A stretch of DNA of 6,326 nt from UBA1231 sp045123185 (GCA_045123185.1 JBGVIL010000094.1:1-6326); one strand, 5' to 3'; shown: positions 1 to 6,326, numbered from the stretch's first letter. Numbers and translations are program-made. Notes: a model not told the origin generated them from the sequence alone.

Positions 1-2
1 AA

Positions 3-1418
3 ATCATAATTGTTGGTGGAGGTGTGAGTGGAGTTTTTACTTCTTTACAGCTCCTATCTGATGGCTTTAATGGAGAAGATATAACTATACTTGAACAAGG
101 AAATTTAATTGAAAATAGAAAATGTTTTGTTGATAAAAATACATCTTGTAAAAATTGTGGAATATGTAATATAACACATGGTATTGCAGGGTGTGGAGCG
201 TTTAGTGATAGCAAATTAAATTTTGATGAATACTCTAGAGTTGGTGGTGATTTAGGAATATTTTATTCACCTAATGAATTAGAGAATTTAATGGAACAAG
301 TAGAAAAATATTATAATTATTTTGGAATGAATAATTTAAACATTATAGAAGAAAAAAGAACAGATGAAGCTAATGATTTAATAAAATATATGAATAATAT
401 AGATAATTTAGAATTTCACGATTGCAGAACTATTCATTTAGGAACCGATAGAAGTCAAGTTATTTATAAAAATATGCAAGATTATTTACTAGATAATGGT
501 GTTAAAATATATCCAAAAACTGAAATAAAAGATATGAAAATACACAATAATGGAAGGATTACGTTATATACAAAAGATAAATATTGTTATTCAGCTGATA
601 AAGTTGTATTTGCAGTAGGGAGAAGTGGAAACGAATTTTTAAATAATCTATTTAATAAAAATAATATTAAAACTATTCCTAGTAAAATTGATATCGGATG
701 TAGAATAGAAACCACTAATGAAGTTATGAATAAACTCAACAGAAATTTTTATGAAGCTAAAATATATTTAAGAGATAGATTATATAATGATGAATGTAGA
801 GTGTTTTGCACTAATCCTAGTGGAATTGTAGCTCATGAAAAATGGAATACATCAATAGGGAATATATCAACTGTAAATGGTCATGCGTACGCTAATAAAG
901 ATTTAAAAACTAATAATACAAACTTTGCTTTATTAGTATCAAAAGAATTTAATGGTGACATAAAAGACCCATTAAATGATTATGTATTCCCTATGATAAG
1001 AATGGCTAATTCATTAGCTGGTGGCACAGATAAAGTATTAATGCAATCATTAAAAGATTTAAAACTTCATAGAAGAAGCACAGAAGAAACTATTAAAGAA
1101 TGTAATTTAAAACCAACACTAAAAGCTACTTATGGTGATATAAGTTTAGTTCTTCCGTATAGAATATTAACTACCATATTAGATTCGATTGAGATATTAG
1201 ATAAAGTAGTTAATGGTTTGAATAATGGAGAAAATACATTCTTATATGCACCTGAATGTAAGTTTCATAGTAATAAGATACTTATAGATAAATATGGAAA
1301 AACAACTAATGATAATGTATATGCAATAGGAGACGGAAGTGGATATTGTAGAGGTATTATACAATCTGCTATACATGGTATTCTTTGTGCAAACAATATA
1401 ATGAATAAGGAGAGATAA
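3..1418 (+). CDS. FAD-dependent dehydrogenase, COG2509 type (5' partial)
   Basis: The reading frame is open from the left edge. Its first codons (3-38) read IIIVGGGVSGVF, the GxGxxG dinucleotide-binding strand and loop of a Rossmann fold, followed by the acidic end of strand 2 (TILEQG, about 84-101). The GTG at 24 lies inside this motif and is not a start; the true start is upstream. A cysteine cluster C-x2-C-x2-C (codons at 147, 156 and 165) leads into HGIAGCGAFSDSKLN, matching the 'GGAGAFSDGK' signature of COG2509 flavoproteins. Further family marks are VVFAVGRSG (603-629), a CTNPSG...VNGHAYA...ALLVS block (about 807-920) and the C-terminal FAD motif YAIGDGSGYCRGIIQSAIHG (1320-1379). The family is predicted to be a cytosolic oxidoreductase; its substrate is not known to me. 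The downstream SD lies in its last codons and only 2 bp separate it from the next ORF, so the two are co-transcribed. Family assignment is firm, function is open. Confidence 0.88.
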   Translation: MIIVGGGVSGVFTSLQLLSDGFNGEDITILEQGNLIENRKCFVDKNTSCKNCGICNITHGIAGCGAFSDSKLNFDEYSRVGGDLGIFYSPNELENLMEQVEKYYNYFGMNNLNIIEEKRTDEANDLIKYMNNIDNLEFHDCRTIHLGTDRSQVIYKNMQDYLLDNGVKIYPKTEIKDMKIHNNGRITLYTKDKYCYSADKVVFAVGRSGNEFLNNLFNKNNIKTIPSKIDIGCRIETTNEVMNKLNRNFYEAKIYLRDRLYNDECRVFCTNPSGIVAHEKWNTSIGNISTVNGHAYANKDLKTNNTNFALLVSKEFNGDIKDPLNDYVFPMIRMANSLAGGTDKVLMQSLKDLKLHRRSTEETIKECNLKPTLKATYGDISLVLPYRILTTILDSIEILDKVVNGLNNGENTFLYAPECKFHSNKILIDKYGKTTNDNVYAIGDGSGYCRGIIQSAIHGILCANNIMNKER

Positions 1419-1420
1419 TT

Positions 1421-1594
1421 ATGAATAGAAATATATATGATATTTTAGAAGATATAACTGATGCTTATTATTGTGAATTAGTAGCAAGTGAATTAAGAGG
1501 TGATGTATTAAAAATATTAACAGATGACTTGAAAAATGATTTAGAAAAAGTATTATATAAAATTAAACAATATGGGGAATTAGCAAATAAATAA
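1421..1594 (+). CDS. small hypothetical protein, 57 residues
   Basis: ATG at 1421 follows an AAGGAG box (1407-1412) with 8 bp spacing. The frame reads MNRNIYDILEDITDAYYCEL... and ends ...KQYGELANK at TAA 1592-1594. The SD lies inside the last codons of the flavoprotein gene and only 2 bp separate the two reading frames, so translational coupling is likely. The protein is acidic (12 D/E against 8 K/R), with leucines and isoleucines spaced as in amphipathic helices. I see no signal peptide or membrane segment, and a single cysteine (C18). It looks like a small soluble all-helical protein. I do not recognise a family. Small ORFs like this are common in phage genomes. The good SD, tight packing and matching codon use support it as a real gene. 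Confidence 0.72.
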   Translation: MNRNIYDILEDITDAYYCELVASELRGDVLKILTDDLKNDLEKVLYKIKQYGELANK

Positions 1595-1617
1595 TTTAAT
1601 TACAATGTTTTTGTTTT

Positions 1618-1624
1618 AGGAGGT
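1618..1624 (+). promoter_or_regulatory. strong Shine-Dalgarno of the GH13 gene
   Basis: AGGAGGT lies 5 bp before ATG 1630 and is the longest match to the anti-SD in the window. It fixes the start of the GH13 gene. It sits in the 35-bp gap after the small ORF, which holds no convincing promoter or terminator, so the gene is probably read from the upstream transcript. Confidence 0.75.
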
Positions 1625-1629
1625 AATTT

Positions 1630-2748
1630 ATGAAAAAAAGATTATATATATATCATTTATTTATATCACATGGGAGAAAAGATTTAGGTTTCTGTAGCGA
1701 TATAGATGGACTTATAAATCAATTGGATTATATCCAAGAAATGGGATTTAATGCTATAATGACTAATCCATTATTTCCATCAGAATCATTTCATGGATAC
1801 GACATTTCTACATTTGATGACATAGATGATAAAATCGGTGGGATGGATGCGTTCAATAGATTAATAAAAGAATTGGAAAATAGAGATATGCAATTAATCT
1901 TTGACATAACATTCGCTCACACAGGGAGAAGTCATAAATACTTCCAAGACTTTTTAAAGGGGAAAAATGATTATTATATAATGAGAGATTATATCAAAGA
2001 TGATATATCATCAGATATGCATCCAACTTGTCATTTTTGGGATGAGAATTTAAAGAAATATGTACTAGGAGCATTTGGGGGACATATGCCTAGTTTAAAT
2101 GTAGAATCTGAATCTTATAAGAAAGAAATAGCAAGAGTTATAAAGTTTTGGTTAAGTAAAAGTAAATGTATAGGATTACGTGCAGACGCAATACTTCACA
2201 GTAGAGTTACTGCAAAAAATCATAATCCTATACCATTTGTAAAATATATAAGAGAAGTTGCAAATGAAGTAACTCCTAATGCTAAAATAATAGCAGAGGT
2301 ATGGTTAAATGCCAATATGAGAGATGAGCCTAAACCATATGCAGATATATTAGGAGGAGCGTTTGATTTTACAACTTGTTTTGAAATAATGTTACAGATT
2401 AGAGATGGTAAAACATTTAAGGAAATACAAGTTGGTTCTCATAATGCTGAACATAATTTTGTTACTATGTTAGATAATCACGATATGACAAGAATAAAAA
2501 CTATGTTAAATGGGGATGAAAACAAAGTAAAATTAGCATTAAAAACATTAATAGAAAAAACAGATGGTGATATATCTATATATTACAATACTGAATTAGG
2601 ATATGAAGGTCATGTTATAAATGGTAACGACATAGGAGTTAGACAACAATCTAATGTTATAGATATGGCTTATGCTATTAAGGATAAAAATTCATTATTT
2701 TATTATATAAAAGATTTGATTGAGAAAGATAAAGTTAAAAGAAAATAG
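1630..2748 (+). CDS. GH13 (alpha-amylase superfamily) glycoside hydrolase, compact
   Basis: This 372-residue protein is a (beta/alpha)8 barrel of glycoside hydrolase family 13. Visible landmarks in order: the beta2/domain B approach HGYD (55-58); conserved region I DITFAHTG (92-99); MPSLN (153-157), equivalent to the usual 'xPDLN' before region II; region II GLRADAILH (182-190) with Arg184 and nucleophile Asp186; region III AEVW (222-225) with acid/base Glu223; region IV LDNHD (281-285) with His284 and transition-state-stabilising Asp285; and IYYNTELGYEG (317-327), the strand-8 region. The catalytic triad is complete, so retaining hydrolysis or transglycosylation of alpha-glucosidic bonds is plausible. 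The substrate cannot be read from sequence. The Asn usual before His in region I is Ala96. The protein stops at the final barrel helix (SLFYYIKDLIEKDK) and lacks the beta-sandwich domain C normal in this family. There is no signal peptide, so it should be cytoplasmic. The start is fixed by AGGAGGT. Family is certain, specificity unknown. Confidence 0.92.
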   Translation: MKKRLYIYHLFISHGRKDLGFCSDIDGLINQLDYIQEMGFNAIMTNPLFPSESFHGYDISTFDDIDDKIGGMDAFNRLIKELENRDMQLIFDITFAHTGRSHKYFQDFLKGKNDYYIMRDYIKDDISSDMHPTCHFWDENLKKYVLGAFGGHMPSLNVESESYKKEIARVIKFWLSKSKCIGLRADAILHSRVTAKNHNPIPFVKYIREVANEVTPNAKIIAEVWLNANMRDEPKPYADILGGAFDFTTCFEIMLQIRDGKTFKEIQVGSHNAEHNFVTMLDNHDMTRIKTMLNGDENKVKLALKTLIEKTDGDISIYYNTELGYEGHVINGNDIGVRQQSNVIDMAYAIKDKNSLFYYIKDLIEKDKVKRK

Positions 2749-2771
2749 GAACAACTGAATAATTTAAATAG

Positions 2772-2777
2772 TATAAT
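2772..2777 (+). promoter_or_regulatory. possible -10 box of a promoter for nrdJ
   Basis: There is an exact TATAAT at 2772-2777. The best -35 candidate at a legal distance is only GGAACA (2748-2753, 18-bp spacer), a 3/6 match. Transcription would start near 2784-2785, immediately before the hairpin at 2786-2805, giving an mRNA whose 5' end is a stem-loop. In DNA this AT-rich a TATAAT can occur by chance, so this is a weak call. Confidence 0.27.
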
Positions 2778-2785
2778 ATAATAAG

Positions 2786-2805
2786 GGGAGGATATTTATC
2801 CTCCT
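2786..2805 (+). promoter_or_regulatory. perfect hairpin in the nrdJ leader
   Basis: GGAGGATA (2787-2794) and TATCCTCC (2797-2804) are perfect inverted repeats of 8 bp around TT, with one more G-U pair outside. As RNA the loop would probably open to about four bases. There is no T-run after it (the next bases are AATATATAATAAGG), so it is not a typical intrinsic terminator. The left arm carries GGGGAGG, an SD-like run with no start codon at a useful distance. The right arm carries CTCCT, which can also pair with AGGAG (2817-2821), the nrdJ SD. It may be a 5'-stabilising stem or a translational control element. No cobalamin riboswitch could fit in this 80-bp gap. Confidence 0.5.
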
Positions 2806-2815
2806 AATATATAAT

Positions 2816-2821
2816 AAGGAG
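2816..2821 (+). promoter_or_regulatory. Shine-Dalgarno of nrdJ
   Basis: AAGGAG lies 7 bp before ATG 2829 and decides the start of the reductase. Five of its bases (AGGAG, 2817-2821) are complementary to CTCCT at 2801-2805 in the right arm of the upstream hairpin, so its accessibility could depend on which stem forms. Confidence 0.75.
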
Positions 2822-2828
2822 TGATTGT

Positions 2829-5800
2829 ATGATTATAAATAAAGTATCACAACAAATATGGGAAGATAGATACCAAAAAAATAAAGAAACTTTTGAAGAT
2901 AATATAGCAAGAGTTGCTAAATATTTAGCTTTAGATGATAAAGAATTTGAAATGTTTTATGACGTTATGGAAAGATGTTTATTTTATCCAGCGGGAAGAA
3001 TAATGAGCAATAGTGGTATTGGTAGAAATCTTACCCTTAATAATTGTTTTACATTAAATCTTGTTCCAGATAATATGGAAGGAATATTTGAATATGTTAA
3101 AAAAGGTGCGATAACTCAAAAGGCAGGTGGAGGAACAGGATACAATTTTAGTTTATTAAGACCTAATGGCACACCTACTTCTAACGATGCAGTAGCAAGT
3201 GGTGTTGTTTCATTTATGGATGCATTTGATTCGCAAACTCATACGGTATTACAAGGAAATCGTAGAGGTGCTAATATGGGATGTTTAATGATATATCATC
3301 CTGATATAGAAGAATTTTTAGAGGCTAAATCTTGGGAGGAAGGCAAATTAAATCATTTCAATCTATCTGTATTAGTAGATGATGAATTTATGAAAGCTAA
3401 AGATAATAATGAAATGATAACTTTAAGATATCCTTGTATGTATGAAACAGGTGAACTTGTTACTAATCCTAGTGAATGGAAAATAACTAAAGAGGTTAAT
3501 GCAAAAGAATTGTGGGATAAAATAATGACTAAGGCATATAACACAGGGGAATATGGTGTATTATTCTATGATAATATGAACAAAGACAACAATTTAAAAT
3601 ATATGGAAACAATTATAACTACAAATCCATGTTTTACAGGAGATATGAGATTATTAACAGATAAAGGATTTATGACATTTGAAGAATTATGTGACACAGA
3701 ACCGAATGTAATCAGTTATGACGGTAAAATTTCAAAAGGAAAAGTTTGGTGTAATGGTGAAAAAGACACAATAAAATTAATAATGTCAAATGGAAAAGAA
3801 ATAACTTGTACTCCTGACCATAGATTTATGACTATAGACGGTGAAGAATGTGAGGCAAAAAATTTAAAAAATAAAAAGATAATGCCTAAGATGTATAAAA
3901 CTATTGAAAATAATGAAACATATATAAAATTAGGATTTATACAAGGAGATGGGCAATTATCAAGATTAGATTCTGAATTACATCAAGGAATAGAAGTAAA
4001 TATAGGATGCAAAGATGGCGATATAAGATATTTATTTGAAAATGATGATTATACTGAAAAATCATACAGAGCAATATATTTACAAGGTTATAATGAAATG
4101 CTTGAAAATCTAGGTTTTTCACATGAAATACTACCTTATAGAACAATGCCTAAATCATATAATAAATGGGATTTAAATAAAAAATCTAACTTTTTACAAG
4201 GATGTTTTTCAGCGAATGGATGTGTAAATTCAAATAAAAGAATTAGTTATAAAACAACTTGTAAAGATTTTGCATTAGAACTAATAAAAACTTTAGAAAA
4301 AGATTTTGGTATAACTGCAAATTTAACTATAAACAAAAAACATATGGTTGAATTTGAAAATGGCGAATATGAATGTAGAGAAAGTTATGATATAAACATA
4401 AATAAATATAATGATATATTATTATTTGCACAACTTATAGGTTTCTATCAAACTTATAAAAATATAAAACTTCAAAATTTAATAATGGAAAGAGTTCCTT
4501 ATGTAAGAAATATAAAAAATAATGGAAAAGAATTAGTTTATGATTTCAATGAACCAATTAATCATTGGGGTATTGTAGAGGGATATGTAGCTCATAACTG
4601 TGGTGAATATTTAGCCGGTACATTATATAAAAACAATAAACCATTAGAAAATCATTTAGGAGCATGTAACTTAGGAAGTTTATTCCTTCATAATTTTGTA
4701 GAAAATCCTTTTACAAAAGACGCTAAAATAAATTATACTGACTTAAGATATGCAATTGAAGTAGCAATAAGAATGTTGGATAATGTTATAGATATTAATA
4801 ATTATCCATTAGAGGCATATGAAAATTATCAAAAAGGTGTTAGAACTATAGGATTAGGTGTAACAGGATTAGCAGATATGTTGTGTATGTTAAATATGAA
4901 ATATGATAGTAAAGAAGCTATAGAGTTTGTTGATAACTTAATGGATGATATAAGTTTTATAGAATATGAAACAAGTATAATGTTAGCAAAAGAAAAAGGT
5001 GCATTTCCATATTTAGAAGATGAAGATAGAGAAAATTTTGCTTCTAGTAATTATATAATGAAACATTATGAAAAATCTTCTAAATGGAAAAAGATAATAG
5101 AAGGAATTAAAAAATATGGTATAAGAAACGCAAGACTCCAAGCAATAGCTCCAACTGGAACTCTATCTTTAACATATGGTAATAACTGTTCATCAGGATT
5201 AGAACCTATATTTTCATTAGAATATGAAAGAAAAATAAAATTTGGCGGTCAAGATGATTCAAATATACAAATATATCCTATGAGAGATTACGCTTATGGT
5301 GAATGGTTAAAGGTAAAAGATAATGAAAAATGTATTGTTAAAGAAGATGTATTCCAAACAGCTATGGATTTAAGTGTAGATGCTCATATAAATATATTAG
5401 GCGTTATGGCATTTCATACAGATATGTCTTGTAGTAAAACTATTAATATACCTACAGATTATCCATTTGAAAAAACAAAAGAAGTGTATGATAAATGTCA
5501 TAAATTAGGAATAAAAGGTTGTACTATATTTAGACCTAATCCTGTAAGACAAGGAATTTTAGTAACCGAAAAACAAGAAGAAAAAGAAGAACAAGAAATA
5601 AATCAAGAATTAAAACATGGAACTTGGTTAGCTAAACCTAATGATACAATTTATTATGAAAGAAAAGTTTATACAGGATGTAGTAAGCTCATACTGTTTA
5701 TAGGCTATAGTCAAAGTGAGAATAGAATTGTAGACGTATTTGTTAAACATACATCTAAGGGAGGTTGTAAATCTAATATAGACGGTATAGTAATTCTTAT

Positions 5801-6188
5801 GAGTGGTATATTGAGATACGGCGGAAACTTACAATCTATCCAAAAAGCATTAGAAGGTGTAGGAACTTGTAATTCATTTAGTAATGCTAAAAATAAAGGC
5901 ATAAAATTATCTAAAGGTTCTTCTTGCCCAACTGCAATATTAAATACCATATTAGAGTTTGAACAAGAAATGAAAGGTGTAAAACCTCAAAAAATAGATT
6001 TATTAAATAAAATGAATGAAGAAAAAGAAAAAGAAATATTTTCTGAAGAAGAAAAAAAATTCCTAAAAGAAAATGGAGAAGGAGCATTTGCTCTTAAATA
6101 TAACAAATGTCCTCAATGTGGAACTGAAATATTGCATACAGGTGGATGCGTTTCTTGTCCTTCATGTTCTTTCAGCAAGTGTGAGTAA
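2829..6188 (+). CDS. nrdJ: class II (adenosylcobalamin) ribonucleotide reductase with intein
   Basis: The precursor is 1119 residues. Residues 268-590 are an intein, leaving a mature reductase of 796 residues, within the usual NrdJ size. It reduces ribonucleotides to deoxyribonucleotides using a cobalamin-generated thiyl radical and needs neither oxygen nor a second subunit. Landmarks: N-terminal RNR segment (1-60, no ATP cone seen); LNNCFTL with redox Cys73; QKAGGGTGYNFSLLRP (97-111); the split active-site motif NP (266-267) | CGE (591-593), where Cys591 is the thiyl-radical cysteine and Asn266 and Glu593 complete the site; ACNLGS with second redox Cys613; phosphate-binding APTGT (774-778); GLEPIF (790-795); HTD...SKTINIP (863-875) and KGCTIFR (896-902). 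A TSCPD-type domain follows (about 928-1045, with GGC 978-980 and SSCP 1031-1034). The tail has six cysteines (1094, 1097, 1107, 1110, 1113, 1118), a zinc/redox motif that re-reduces the active site. The assignment is very secure. The 6201 gene follows closely and is likely co-transcribed. Confidence 0.96.
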   Translation: MIINKVSQQIWEDRYQKNKETFEDNIARVAKYLALDDKEFEMFYDVMERCLFYPAGRIMSNSGIGRNLTLNNCFTLNLVPDNMEGIFEYVKKGAITQKAGGGTGYNFSLLRPNGTPTSNDAVASGVVSFMDAFDSQTHTVLQGNRRGANMGCLMIYHPDIEEFLEAKSWEEGKLNHFNLSVLVDDEFMKAKDNNEMITLRYPCMYETGELVTNPSEWKITKEVNAKELWDKIMTKAYNTGEYGVLFYDNMNKDNNLKYMETIITTNPCFTGDMRLLTDKGFMTFEELCDTEPNVISYDGKISKGKVWCNGEKDTIKLIMSNGKEITCTPDHRFMTIDGEECEAKNLKNKKIMPKMYKTIENNETYIKLGFIQGDGQLSRLDSELHQGIEVNIGCKDGDIRYLFENDDYTEKSYRAIYLQGYNEMLENLGFSHEILPYRTMPKSYNKWDLNKKSNFLQGCFSANGCVNSNKRISYKTTCKDFALELIKTLEKDFGITANLTINKKHMVEFENGEYECRESYDININKYNDILLFAQLIGFYQTYKNIKLQNLIMERVPYVRNIKNNGKELVYDFNEPINHWGIVEGYVAHNCGEYLAGTLYKNNKPLENHLGACNLGSLFLHNFVENPFTKDAKINYTDLRYAIEVAIRMLDNVIDINNYPLEAYENYQKGVRTIGLGVTGLADMLCMLNMKYDSKEAIEFVDNLMDDISFIEYETSIMLAKEKGAFPYLEDEDRENFASSNYIMKHYEKSSKWKKIIEGIKKYGIRNARLQAIAPTGTLSLTYGNNCSSGLEPIFSLEYERKIKFGGQDDSNIQIYPMRDYAYGEWLKVKDNEKCIVKEDVFQTAMDLSVDAHINILGVMAFHTDMSCSKTINIPTDYPFEKTKEVYDKCHKLGIKGCTIFRPNPVRQGILVTEKQEEKEEQEINQELKHGTWLAKPNDTIYYERKVYTGCSKLILFIGYSQSENRIVDVFVKHTSKGGCKSNIDGIVILMSGILRYGGNLQSIQKALEGVGTCNSFSNAKNKGIKLSKGSSCPTAILNTILEFEQEMKGVKPQKIDLLNKMNEEKEKEIFSEEEKKFLKENGEGAFALKYNKCPQCGTEILHTGGCVSCPSCSFSKCE
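3630..4598 (+). mobile_element. intein with LAGLIDADG homing endonuclease, inserted in nrdJ
   Basis: This in-frame element encodes 323 residues (268-590 of the precursor). Splicing block A starts at Cys268 (CFTGDMRLLT). Block B has ITCTPDH (325-331), with the Thr-x-x-His. Block F is VYDFNEPINHWG (570-581). Block G is VAHN|C (587-591), with penultimate His589, terminal Asn590 and Cys+1. All residues needed for standard class 1 protein splicing are present. Between them is a two-motif LAGLIDADG endonuclease: LGFIQGDG (368-375) and FLQGCFSANG (455-464), with the usual block D P-K-S segment (about 438-443) before the second. The second motif has Asn463 where the metal-binding Asp is expected. Removal restores NPCGE, the conserved reductase motif. 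Boundaries are fixed by the Cys at each junction and by the extein motif, so they should be exact. Base composition resembles the host gene. Confidence 0.95.
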
Positions 6189-6200
6189 AGGAGTGATATA

Positions 6201-6326
6201 ATGCATGAATATATAATAAAAGAAATATCATCATATAATCTAAAGAAACCTACGCTTTATGATAAGTATTTAAATAAGAATTTTAAAATGAATGATAAAT
6301 TAGTTGTAGGAAAAGATGTAGTTTTA
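6201..6326 (+). CDS. hypothetical protein, 3' partial
   Basis: ATG at 6201 is preceded by AAGGAG (6188-6193) with 7 bp spacing. That SD overlaps the last base of the nrdJ stop codon, which suggests translational coupling or at least co-transcription. Forty-two codons are open to the window edge, reading MHEYIIKEISSYNLKKPTLY... and ending ...NDKLVVGKDVVL. Codon use matches its neighbours. I recognise no family from this fragment, and see no signal peptide or motif. Position after nrdJ could suggest a nucleotide or DNA metabolism role, but nothing in the visible residues shows it. Confidence 0.7.
   Translation, partial: MHEYIIKEISSYNLKKPTLYDKYLNKNFKMNDKLVVGKDVVL

Noticed and set aside
24..26. 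GTG as the start of the flavoprotein gene
   Set aside because: It lies inside the GGGVSG nucleotide-binding motif and the frame is open to the left edge, so the gene begins upstream of the window.
1580..1606. Promoter before the GH13 gene (TTAGCA ... TACAAT)
   Set aside because: Each box is imperfect and the spacer is about 15 bp. Matches of this quality are expected by chance in such AT-rich DNA.
2786..2811. Intrinsic terminator between the GH13 gene and nrdJ
   Set aside because: The stem is good but no run of T follows it, so efficient rho-independent termination is unlikely. Kept only as a leader hairpin.
2749..2828. NrdR box or cobalamin riboswitch controlling nrdJ
   Set aside because: No acaCwATATwGtgt-like palindrome is present, and an 80-bp gap is too short for a cobalamin riboswitch.
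3353..3544. Antisense 63-codon reading frame inside nrdJ
   Set aside because: No SD, no recognisable protein feature, and fully covered by the strongly conserved reductase on the + strand.
3937..4146. Antisense 69-codon reading frame inside the intein
   Set aside because: Low-complexity hydrophobic translation typical of reversed AT-rich coding DNA, overlapping the endonuclease domain.
5711..5950. Antisense 79-codon reading frame inside nrdJ
   Set aside because: Mirrors the conserved TSCPD region on the + strand and has no independent support.
2829..6188. Group I intron or frameshift explaining the interruption of nrdJ
   Set aside because: The frame is continuous through the insert, which has protein-splicing motifs at both ends. 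It is an intein, not an intron.

Overview
The window is strongly AT-rich, with A/T-ended codons (AGA for Arg, ATA for Ile, TTA for Leu) and AAGGAG-type ribosome binding sites. This is typical of low-GC Firmicutes such as Clostridium and of their phages and mobile elements. All genes lie on the + strand and are closely packed. They comprise a small unrecognised protein, an intein-interrupted nucleotide-metabolism gene and unusual metabolic genes, with no recognisable chromosomal operon. That layout suggests a large phage, prophage or other mobile replicon with an anaerobic, cobalamin-containing host. This is an inference; no structural or packaging gene is present to prove it. TGA is not needed as a sense codon.

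Layout: (1) 3-1418 is the 3' part of a COG2509-type FAD-dependent dehydrogenase. Its Rossmann motif GGGVSG begins at the very edge of the window, so the gene starts upstream. (2) 1421-1594 is a 57-residue unrecognised protein, probably translationally coupled to gene 1. (3) 1630-2748 is a compact GH13 (alpha-amylase superfamily) enzyme that keeps the whole catalytic triad but ends where the catalytic barrel ends. (4) An 80-bp gap follows, holding a TATAAT box, a perfect 8-bp hairpin and a possible alternative pairing that would hide the next ribosome binding site. (5) 2829-6188 is a class II (adenosylcobalamin-dependent) ribonucleotide reductase, NrdJ. An in-frame 323-residue intein sits directly before its thiyl-radical cysteine. 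(6) 6201-6326 is the start of an unrecognised gene that runs off the window.

How they may work together: NrdJ makes dNTPs without oxygen once the intein has spliced. The GH13 enzyme could act on alpha-glucans or alpha-glucosides. The flavoprotein is a redox enzyme of unknown substrate. Together they look like an auxiliary metabolic cassette around DNA precursor supply. Only the NrdJ role is firm; the links between the genes are inferred from position alone.

The points most worth a second look are the intein placement at the catalytic cysteine, an Asp-to-Asn change in the second LAGLIDADG motif of its endonuclease, the minimal GH13 enzyme in this context, and the two competing RNA structures in front of nrdJ.
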